Source: Dermatemys mawii
Lineage: Eukaryota > Chordata > Testudines > Dermatemydidae
Direction of reading: 5' to 3'
NCBI GenBank assembly: GCA_007922305.1
Contig: ML677326.1
Span: 57,475,446 to 57,539,445, forward strand
DNA length: 64,000 nucleotides
Part shown: positions 13,201-25,200 of the stretch, piece by piece
Position numbering within the stretch: position 1 is the first letter of the stretch
How the letters are laid out: the number at the start of each line of letters is the position of its first letter
Notes under the pieces: model-generated
The model's input: only the letters and a program-made list of their open reading frames with translations
Told to the model about the DNA's origin: nothing
The model's database searches: none
Made by a program: the position numbers and the translations under genes

Positions 13201-16200
13201 TGGGAAATCACCATAGCTATATTTTTATGGGTTGTACTCAACTATATGTGTAAGTAGGTTTGTAATCATAGATAGAGCTGGATAGAAAACAGTTTTCCCA
13301 ACCAGTGAAACTTGTCAACATTTTGACAATGGACTCATTCTACATCTGGATGAAACTGAGACTCTAGGCTGATGATTATGGCACTTGCCTGGAATGATCT
13401 GAGGCAGATCATGAGGCAGAAGGGGACTTGAACATTAGTTTCTCTAACTTGGGTACCCTAACCACCAGACTATTGGCTAGTCTGATTACCCACTCTTTCT
13501 GTTTCTTTTGCTGGAGTGCTTCTGGACTGAATAAATAATTAACTCTTCATTTGAGCAGGGACTTGAACCTTCATCTCTGGTTAGTGATCTAGCCACTAAG
13601 CTATAGTTAGCCGCTCTCTCAAGCAATATTTAATTTATACAAAATGTAACAGCTTCAGCAAGCAAAACTGAGCTAAAGAGACACTGATTTGGAGCAAGGA
13701 CTCTGTTACATAGGCCAGAGGCATGTTGTAACCACAGGACTATAATCTCTCTTAGACCTGTTCCTCCCTGACATTCCATCCTGGATCCAAGGAACTTTTC
13801 TTGACAAATTTGTTGAACCTAACCCCTTCCTACAAATCATTTCTGTTTTGACAAATCAGCATTTTCTGATCGAAAAAAACCTTTTAGCCAAAAATTCCTC
13901 TAGTCCTATGTCAGGGAGAAGAGATGGAGGTTAGTCAGGAATCTAAAATGGCAAGGAAACTGTCCCTGACTAGAGGGGTAACACGAGGAATGGTTTTATC
14001 TTTGCTTATCTTTTTCTGTTTTCCAGCACTTCCTCTGCTATACTTTGTGAATCCTAGACTTATTTAGTGAATGTGTCCATTTGCATTTGTCACATTTGCT
14101 GGACTTTTTTCTCTTGGATACCAGCACGTGATTCTTGTTAAGGTTAATGAGACTTATGGGTAAGTGCTAAGTAGCAAATGTCCCCCTAGTTGATTTTAAT
14201 AATGCACATGTAGTTGTAATATACATGGGAAAATAAAAACATTGTTGCATATTATGACTTATCCCACAGATATACTTCTTGGGGCAGACTCTCAGCTGAG
14301 AATCTTCCCCCTGGAAATTACATACTGCTTCTTCCTCACTACTAAAGGATTCTCTTCATGGACTGTTTCTTTGGAGTATAGGAGATTTCTAAGGACTTCC
14401 TGCCCCCTCCCCAGTGTTATTCACTCCACAGACAATGAGAATTCTTGAAAATACATGCCTCAGGTTATTGGCAATTAGTCTATGTCTCTCCCTTTTTGTT
14501 TTTTATTTTACCTGAATTCAGGACTTGTGAAAGGTACGGGATTAACAAAACTAGTATGATGGCACTGGAAGCTTCTCCACAGCCCCATATGCAGGCCTCT
14601 GCACTGATCTACAGTGTGCTTATTGAGGGGATGAGAATGTCCATGTTTGTTCGCTCCTTTTCTTTTTGAGGCTTTCAACCTCTTAAGACTGCCAAAAAGC
14701 TTCTCACTTACAGTAGTGGTGCGTTATTATGTAGATACCTATTCACTTATTTCCTGTACACTACTAAACAGGCATCAGGACCCAGATCCACAAAGGACCC
14801 AGATTCTTAGCATCATACCGCCTAACTTTTAAGTTAGGTATAAATCTTGGGTTAGATGCCTAGACTCCCTACACAATGCATGGAGAGTGACAGGCACCTG
14901 AGAATAGGATCCACAAAAGTCAGTACGCTAGGCAGGAAGCTGACAAGACTAGTCAACAGCAGTTTCTTGAGGAGAGGGGTGCCTAAGTCCTGCCACTCTG
15001 ACAGAATTAGGTGTCTATGTCTGAGCTGCAGGGAGGTACCTATCTCTACGTGTGATATACAGCTGGGAACCCATCTCCTGGAGTGTGTTGGATACCTGAG
15101 CCATTTCTTGTGAGACTGATTAATGTGCCTGCCTAGCTCCATACTAAATTGAATGGAGATGAGGTGGACTCCCTTTTAACCACTAACCAGGGGGTTAGGG
15201 TACTCATGTGGGAGAACCTAGTTCAGTTCTCTTTCTCCGCATCTGAAGAGGAAAAGGGATTTGAAGAAGTGTTCTCCACTATTTAAGTGAGTGCCTGAAC
15301 CACGAAACTCTGGCATATTGGAAATGACTTCCTAGGAAGGAGTACTGTGGAAAGGGATTGGACCACAGGCTAAATTTGAGTCAAACATGTAATGCTGTTG
15401 CAAAAAAAAGCACACATCATTCTGGGATGTATTAGCAGGAGTGTTGCAAGCAAAGACATGAAAAGTAATTCTTCCACTCTGCTCTGTGCTGATTAAACTT
15501 CAGCTGGAGTATTGTGTCCAGTTCTGGGTGCCACATTTCAGGAAGGATGTGAGAAATTGGAGAGAGTCCAGAGAAGAGTGATAACAATGATTGAAGTTCT
15601 AGAAAACATGACCTAGGAGAGAAGATTGAAAAAATTGGATTTGTTGAGTTTGGAAAAGGGGAGACTGAGAGGGGATATGATAACAGTTTTCAAGTATGTA
15701 AAAGGTTGTTATAAAGAGGAGGGAGAAAAATTCTTTTTCTTAATCTCTGAGGATAGGACAAGAAGCAAAGAGCTTAAATTGCAGCAAGGGAAGTTTAGGT
15801 TGGACATTAGGAAAAACTTCCTAACTGTCAAGGTAGTTAAGCACTGGAATAAATTGCCTAGGGATATTGTGGAATTTCTATCATTGAAAATTTTTAAGAA
15901 GAGGTTAAACATATACCTTTCAGGGATGGTATAGATAATACAGTACTTAGTCCTGCTAGGAGTGAAAGGTACTGGACTAGATGACCTCTCAGGGTGCCAT
16001 CCAATCCTATAACTCTATTCTCGGAAGAGGGGGAGAAGAGGGTGTATCTCAGTCTCTCTTGTTGCAGCCATTCCCTAGTCCAGTGATTAGGGCACTCACA
16101 TGTGCAGTGGAAAACACCTGTTAAAATTCCTTTCCCTCAGGCAGAGGGGGAAATGAACTACGGTCTCCTACATTCCAGATGAGTGTCCTAAGCACTGGGC

Positions 16201-19200
16201 TAAAGCTTGTTAGGGAGAGTGTTAACTCCTCCACCCAGCTTTGGTGTGGAATGAGCCCTATTCAGAGCTACCAGATCGGGCTTTGCAGGTGAGAGGAGAC
16301 CATCTATCCTTGCCTGGCTTGAGGCATGAGATAGGCCAGAGTGCCTGCCTGCAGCAGAAGATTAGGCACATAGTGAGTTTTACGGTGGAAATTTAGGAGT
16401 GAGCCTTGGCTCCAACCGAGTGAGGGTTCTGCGGATTGTAGTGGTGCCTTAATCTTGAAATCAATGGAAGGTAGGAGCCTAAATATCTTTGAGGACCTGG
16501 GCTCAGAATCCTACTGACCTGATCTTGGATTTGAATCAGTGATCAAATGGACTCCAATTCCATAAACCAGCCAGTCCTCCCTCTCCCCATGTACAGTATA
16601 TCTTCTTTCAGTCCAAAGAGAGAGACTTTGCGTTTGATGGACTGAACCAAAACTATTAAGGGTGTTTCTTCCAATGTGAATTGTCTTAAATACTTTTTTG
16701 TGTGTTGGTGAAGATTTTTCATTACTGAGAGATCCATGGGGATGGTGGAAAAACTATAACTGAAAATAACAACATTGTTAATGCAAAAGCCCCTCTATCT
16801 CTCAGAAGAAGAAGAATTAAAGATAACCACAGGATATCTGAGTATAATCAATTTAGTAAACAGAGTAGCAATGAGGAAGGAGACATACAAATTAAAAAAT
16901 GAATTTATGATGAAGAAACAATATGCAATCTTCCCTGAATGTGCATTAGATACAGTTGACAACTGCTAAATCACACATAGAATTGAAATTAATTCATTAA
17001 GACATTTTAGTGCTGGCAGCATGCCTGTGGGAATATGGATTAATAATACAAATGGAGACTAATTAAAAATTACCCTCTGCAATCAAAACCAGGGTGGAAT
17101 GAAGAGAAGAAGTGAAAAATAAGAAAAGACATTTCTAAGTTATCATTATTAAATTTCCAATTGTCTCTCTGAGAAATCCTTAAAGGCTAATTGTAAGAAG
17201 GAATCCCTAAGTTTCTGGATATGTCTGAATTACACAGCCAGTCCAGAAGGTATTTAGCTTCAGCATTTGCTTTTCTCCTTTTCTCCTTTTAATTTGCCCC
17301 ATTTCCAGTTTGTGATTCATGTTAGTGTCAATATGAACAGGATGCTATTGAAAACACAATAGCTACTATATTAAATATTGATCTAGACAGAGGTCTAAAC
17401 ACGTGAAGTCAATATATTAGTGTCTACACAGTGGACTGTTCGATGAATTAAAAAAAAATCAAAACAAAATATTAAAGCCGAACATGTCCTATGGGAGAGA
17501 GCTATAAACCAGACAAATGGGATGAGGAAGAGAGAGGGAGGATGTGGAGAAGTGGCAGACCCTTAGCATTTTTGCCTGCTTCCTCAACCAAATAGTAACT
17601 AATTACTAACCACCAGTTCCACATCACTTTACATAGTGTTGGCATAAAGACTTTTGGGAAGATTAGCAAGATGCACTCAATAACTGACTAATTTCACTTA
17701 ATTTGTGTATCTTTAGACTCTTCTCTACCCCACACATTCTGCTTGTTCCTTTTAACATTAGCAACTTGTTTACATTGAAAAAAGGGCTAGAAACTTTCTT
17801 TAAAAATGAAAGCAGAGATACTCTTTTACATCTCCAGTTCCCCATTATCATGAGGTCTGCAGCCACCAATGTTACAGGGCCAAGAGGCTATTCCTGGGAG
17901 GAGGGAAAAGGAGGATGAATTTAAGGTAAAATTGACCTAGAGGAATCTATTCTTTGTTGTTTTATTTATTGTTTGTTTCAGGATTTTAAAATGAAAATCC
18001 AAATTGTTGAATTAAGTAGACATAACAGGAATTATCCTTCATTAATACAGAATATCTCAAACCATATGTGAACTCCATCCCCTAAAAAGGAACTGGCAAT
18101 TCTTTCTGCAAATAATATAGGTTTATATCCCAGTTACCCATAGGTTCAGTAATTTAAAATGAAATATCATTATCTTTTTAATTTTATTATAATGATAGCT
18201 CCAGTTGCAGGTAATATTTCAGAAAAATATCAGAGGAGCACTTGATGAAAAGAAATGCTGTGTAGAGGGTTTGTGCTGTGGACTGTACACACACCTGAGA
18301 TGAGATTAGCTTGATTAGATTAGCTCAGTTTCTTAACAAAATATAATTAAAAGTTGTTACAGTGCCTGTAACGTTATCTGATTTTTTAAAAAACTGTTTA
18401 TTCAATCCCAAACATAACTGGTACGGCAGAAATCATTAAACCTCAATTACCAACTATTTCCACACACATTGTCTGAGATTACCATAGTTTTCACTAAATT
18501 TAGGGAATTTATGGTAACTGTGTAGGCAAAGGCTGACTCTTTAATGGCAACTACTACAGTTATATTAGAGAGGAAGGATGGTATAGTGGTTAGGGATATA
18601 GCCTACAACTGAGGAGACCGAGGTTCTGCCACAGGTTTCCTGTGTGAGTTTATGTAAGTGTCTGTGTCTCTATCTCCCTTTTCCAAAAGGGAATAACACC
18701 ACCACCTACTTTACAGGGGTGTTGTGAAGATGGACAAATTAAAGACTGAGGTATTCAGGTACTATGGTGACAGGAGGCATAAAAGTAGTTAAGCTTTCTA
18801 GGTAATAGAATTCACTTGTGTACATACTGATGTTTTAGTGATTTCAATTAAATGTAAGTAGAACATCAGAAGTTGGAAGGTGAGATGAGTTATGGCTTAG
18901 CTGTAGTTTATTCATTTTGATTTATAACACAAAAACCCTTCTTTACCTTTGTTTAAAGATATAATAATCCAGACAAAATCAGCAGCCCCCATTGCCCTAC
19001 AAACTAGAAAATAACCAACTAAACATGAAAATAAAGTTCACAGTTCTTCCCTCTGCCCACAAATACCAGCTCTCCTTTTGCCCTTCCGTGCCTTCATTGT
19101 CTCAGAAAACAGGTGGGCTTTGCAGCCTATATAAAAAAATCAACAGACTTGGGCAATTTTGGATCAGGGAGGGAATAAGTTCAAAAGTTATGAAGAACAC

Positions 19201-22200
19201 CCTCCCAGCAATCCCCATATACCTGAGAAGCTCCACTATAAGTATCAAGGCACTTCTCAAGGAGAATCTCTTTTCCCAGGGTTTTGTGAGCTGGTAGATG
19301 AAGGGGACTGAGTGATCCAGAGTTCAGGGAAATTGGATTTAACTCAAGCTATTGGACTAATTTCTATTATGACTGGGGGGAATCTGGTCAGTTTAATCAT
19401 ATGATTTTTCATTAGTTGTGTATTTTGTATTTTAATAAGAAAATCTGACTCTTGCACTGCCCTTTGCATCTGTAGATTTCAATGCACTTCACAAAAAAAG
19501 TCAGCATCATTATCCCCATTTTACAGATGGGGAAACTGAGGCACAAACTGACAACATGGCTTGCCCAAAGGCACCCAGCAGGTCAGTTATAGGTCTGGGC
19601 ATAGAATCCAGGTCTTCTGAGTCCCAGGTCACCGCTCTGTCCACTAGGCAATATTGCCTGCTCTGACATGTATAAGAGATGCTAATGTTCATTGTTAGGT
19701 GCTTTTAATAAATTTAAATAGAATATTACAAAAATAGAATCTGACCAAAAGACAAAAGCTACCCAAGCTCCTGTCCTCCCATATTTGAAAAGCATGTGTG
19801 TGTATTTCAGTATAAAAATTGGTGGTGGTGTATTATCACAAAAATTGTGCCACATCATTTCTGGATGTGAGCAGATCTGATCTCATACAAGTTGTGAAGC
19901 ACCTTACACACATTATTTACATATCACCATATTTCTGTCAGATAATTGATTTCCAATGTACCAATGGGAACCCAGAGGCACAGAGTTTAAGTAAAATATC
20001 CTAAGTCACACATTGTAATCAGGAGAGCAAACTATATTTGAGAAGCTGGGGTGAGGGAAAGATAGAGGTATTTCTAAAGAATATATGTAAGATCAGTAGA
20101 GGAACATAGTGAGTGACCTGTGGGAGAAGAAATTTTCCATCTCGCTTCCTCCTTAGTTTTTTTTATGTCTAAAGAAATGTTTAACTTCCACTGTCATATA
20201 AATGATAAATGACAGTCTAAAACCTGCAGAGATATTGATAGTCATATAAATGAAGTAGTTGTCTGTCAATCAGGTGACGATACTGCTTCATGCCAGAGAC
20301 TGGATTCCAGAAAATGACCTGAAGAAAAGGCCAACAGCAATAAGTATAGGAGAGTTATAAGAATGGACATATGCAAACCAATGTCATCATACCCTGCCAT
20401 ACATGTCCCTGTAAGCCTCTGCAATCATAAGTCTTTGTGCATTGCAACGCTGTGTTAGAATATTAATCACCATGTCCTTTTCACAACCTGGAAAGGAAAC
20501 AAGACAAAATGCCTAAATTAAACTTTTATTTATATTTATAATTGTTTGGTGAATGTAAGTAAGACACCATGTTTTTTTCAAATGTATTAACCACATTTCT
20601 TGCAGGAAAAACTCAACAGATTAATATCAGATTGGTATTTACAAACATCAATAATATTTATCACACTTATGTACCTTTCACTTGCTGGTGTATTACTGAC
20701 AAATAGTCAAGAAATCTGTATTATCATCAGATGCATTATCATACTCTCAAGGGGAATGGACTTTAAAATATCAGTAAAATTGGATAAAGGCCTTCATCAA
20801 ATGAGAGCTAGGTATTCAGGTAGAATTTATAGGTAAGAATGGAATGTTGAGTTTGGATGTGACGATGCTGATTAAATTGTTATTTTCAAGTGATTGATTT
20901 CCAGTAACGGAATGCCTATTTACAGAGGGACCATTGGTTGTAAAATTGCTGAATAAGGTGCTCAGTTGGATGGTATCAAATAAGATGTTGAAGGATTATT
21001 TATTAATACTGATTTCTGAATGATACATTAGGACCAAGGATTACTTTGTGGAAGAAGTTTATCTTTGATCATTAGCTTGTAACCGGTGACTAGAACTACC
21101 TGCTAAATTTATGCAATCTGTGTATGACTGCTAAAACTCAAAAGAAGATAGAAAATAATTCACAATTAATTTGCTTATTTTGCTTTTACCTCCCAAAAGA
21201 GAACTCATGATTCTTTGATATGACATTCCCAGGACAAATTCATTCCTGGTGGAGCTCAATTGATTTTAGTGGATATAGGACAAATTCATCTGTTGTTTCT
21301 TATATTTATATAAGACCTGCAGGAACTGTTGCTGCTGAAAACATGAAAAAATGTATTTTTCCTGTGTAAAAAGAAACAACAATACTATGTTCTTGTTTGT
21401 TCTTTTTACACAGGGGAAAATTATTATTTTAAGCAGCAGTTATTAAACCAAACCTTTACTGTTAATAATCTTTGTCTGTGGTGTGGGGTGAGACACTAAG
21501 TGGGAGCACAAATAGTTCTGGAATTACTGAAGGTTGTTTGAGAGAGGCCACATTTCAGAACCACTGCAACAAAATCACAGATTATCTGCTCTGGAGCAAA
21601 ATGTTTCTCCTGATTTGCATTGTAGACTTAATTTCAGAATTTTAATTGCATTAATTTATGGAATGTGCTATGTTTTCAATGCTGACGATGCTTGATCAAG
21701 CCTCATAACTTATACTGAGCACTGAAATGAGTCTGACACAGCAATGAAAGAGAAGCCTTGAAAAAATGAGTAGAAAACCCATTTGAAAAGCTTATGAATA
21801 CAACAGTGGCGCACTTCTGTGTATAGACCAAATTCTCTGCTGCACCCAGAATCTGCAAGGCATAGCAGAAAAGAATCATTTGCAACTCCCTGATCATGAG
21901 GCTGGTGCTACATTGGTCTCAGTTCTAGAATTCTTCTGAACTAACTTAAGGGTCTATTAAGAAAAACACCTATTAGGTGTTTAATTTTCTGACGTGCCTA
22001 TTAACGTCACTAGGACTACTCATATGCCTAATGGCAAGCACATGTTTCAATGCTTTGCTGAACTAATGTCTTAAATTCCCCTGGCTACTAAAGGCTTCCC
22101 TGCATAGGAGTGCTGTACCAGCTAGGGATTGGTAGATTACAGTAACCATCTGGCCTGGCATCCTCCGGCCCAGGCTGGGAAAGGAATGTCATGCACAAAT

Positions 22201-25200
22201 TCCTCACCAGCTGAGGACTCCGCACATGTTGAAAATCCAATTTATGGGGCCATGATGTATCAGGAATAATTTTAGGGGAGTCAATGCAATTATACAAAAG
22301 AAAAATGGAAGAATTGGGGACATATCTATATCTTGCCCTATATTTCTTGGTTATTCCTCAGTCACTTTGAGCAATGTTTTCATTAATATGCAATCAGTAT
22401 GACTGCTAAAACTCAAAAGGAGGTAAAAATAATTCATAATTAATTCACTCATTTTGCTTTTATCTCCCAAAATTTGATATGACTTGCCTTTTTAATGACA
22501 TTCCCAGAACAAAATCATGTCCCCTCCTGTTGGAAAAGTGGATGATTGAACAGGTAATAAAGAGTGGTGCTTGGGAGAAAAGGGGTAGAATTCCAAGGAA
22601 AGTGGTAGTAACTTGCACAAAGCTGAGGTTTTATATTTCCTATACTGATGGGCCAGCCTTCCTTATCTTTATATCAAAAAGCAGCAACACCCTAGAAAGA
22701 ATAATTAAAAGAGCCAGCCAATCAAAGGTTATGTAAAGGTCTTTACAAGCTAAACAGCACTTTTAAATTACATTGACTCAAGACTGTTGCAGGAAAACAG
22801 ATAGCTGCTTAATAAACCCTTTGCATGACCAATAGGTTACAAATGGTACCCACAGAATGTGATTCTGTGATCTTTTGTCAGATTTCTGTGTAACAGACAA
22901 CACAATATCTAGAAAGATATTATGTTAAAGTCTTTTAGGCCATTGTATTAAAAATGACAATGTTTATGTATTGTGGGATGGCATGTAACTTTTTAAAGGG
23001 GAAACAGAACTAGTATAAATACTATAAAGTGTTATGTGCCTAAAAGTACTCTTAAAACAATGGACCAGATAAGACTGAACTTTTGGTTAACTGGGGTCCT
23101 AGGAAATACTTGGGAAGAGTGGAATGTAAATTATTCACCTTAGGAGCTTTTTTTTTTTTTTTTTTTTAAACTGTGCCTTAAAGATAAACCTATTGTCTGG
23201 CAGATTACCTATTCATGGTCTCTTTATAGGTCCAAATTAGCTGAAGGAGGGAATCACTAACTCATGGGGCAGTTAGTTCTAAGTGAAAGCTGCTCACCAC
23301 AGAAAAACCCTGTCTGGAGGGTTTGAAGAACTAATTGTGTGTGTGTGTGTGTGATCTCTGATAGGATTATTAGTATTCATATAAGTTCTTAGTTTTAATG
23401 TTTTGTCTGTAATGCTTTCACCTTAAGAATAAAAGGGATTGCTTAGAAAAACATTGAGGTAACTTCTAATTACTGGCAATTATTGTTATTAGTCTTTGAA
23501 GAGCAAATAAAGTGAAGATGCTGGCCTTGCTTGCTGGGGGATTGTATAGTAGAGGCAGGGAATTGCTGAGTCCAGAAATATCCTGGTCAGAAGGAAGAGA
23601 TCCATGTATCCATCAAAGAGAGATGACAGCAGGGGAACCAAGAGTGGATGTTCTTGCTGGACCATGGAGGAGGAATACAGGTGCAGTTCCCCTGAACTGT
23701 GACCTGTATTGTACCTACTATATGTTAGGGATGCAGCAGATCAGATAGTTCTTCAATTATTTTTATTTAATATTTGTGCTGTGGTAGGAACCAGAAGGCC
23801 CAATCAGGATTGTGTCTTAGTGTTCTGTGTGCTGTACATACACATAAGACATGGTCCCTGTCCTGATGAGTTTACAATCTAATTTAAGAAAAAAGTGAAT
23901 GTAACAAATGAGGTGGAAGTAAAAGAGAAAACTAAGGTAACAGTGATATGAATATGTGCATAACAGGCTGTGCTTAAAGTAATGGTTCTCAATCATAAGG
24001 TTATTTTCAATAACTGTGAGTACCCCCATGGACCATGGCTTAGATATGGTCAGTTGACAGGTTCTGTGACTCATTTCCACTGTGATGCCCAATGGGGGAC
24101 TGGAAGGGTCAGTGATAGCTTTACAAAGAGCTGATTTAAAAGTTACATGATTTTTTCACCAACATTTTTTACTTAAAAAAAAAACCACTAAATTTTTCAT
24201 TTCTTTAAATTCATGAAAAAATTCATCCAGCCTGTAGCTCATCAAAAATTATGAACAACTTAAATGAAAACTTAAAATATTTCAGGATATCTTTAGTTGA
24301 AAATGGAATCTGATGAAAAATGTAATTGAAAACTCAATATCTACCAATGCTATTTGCAGACTATTTTAGGGAGATTGTACTATTCAGTTAGAAACACAAA
24401 TGGATAAAGGTAGCTAGATGTCTGGTAAATTTTTATTTCCATCTATTTTTAACACTTTCACTGAATCTGTGAGGGACGAAATACGAGTGTCTGCTGCAAT
24501 GTACCTTACTTTTGTTATACATATTCAGACTGCTTATATTCTTCTGTTCATTTACACGAATTAGTGGTTGTTTCTTCAATAAAATTTCAGAGCATTAAAA
24601 ATGGGCAAATGAGATTAGTTTGCCAGATGTAGTTTCTCATTAGTAACATTAAATCCATATAATTAACATCATCATTCAATATTTTCATTAATCAATTACC
24701 AGCTTTATATAACCCTTCCGTAAATACTACTTTATGCAACTGATATGACAATTCTCTATGTCAGCAAGTCCATTAATGAAACTGTTTTAATTGTCATGTT
24801 GTATCTGACTTCTCGAATGTCAAAAAACAAAATGTTTAAATGAAAGTTACCAACGTTTTTGAATGGAAACTTTAGTGATGGGTAGCATGGGGTTAGAGCA
24901 GGATACTCTCTAAGGTTCTATAGCATTATTCTGAATGAATTCTTGATTTTTTTGGGACTATGCAGATTTTATTGTATGAATTTTAATTCCTAGGTTTTGT
25001 TTTGACAAATTTGATATTAGCTGCAAAAATTGTATTATGTTGCCAAGTGCTGATCATGGTAATAAAACATTCTACAGTATAACCACAGATTCTGAATAAA
25101 TGACATCAGTCTGTAATATAGTAGATTGAGTCTTGTTTAATTGGCAGAGCACCATTTCCTCACCACAGGACAAGCTGTTGGCTCTCATGAATGACACGGA

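Noticed and set aside
13350..13640. tRNA genes
   Set aside because: A- and B-box-like motifs occur, but there is no cloverleaf or anticodon arm, and the units belong to a dispersed repeat.
15626..15934. 102-codon ORF as a functional LINE protein
   Set aside because: It is only the C-terminal end of CR1 ORF2; the reverse transcriptase core and endonuclease are missing.
20180..20215. ACTGTCAT...ATGACAGT hairpin
   Set aside because: Only eight paired bases; expected by chance in a window of this size.
23151..23167. T run as a Pol III terminator or retrocopy tail
   Set aside because: No promoter or retrocopy body adjoins it; simple homopolymer.
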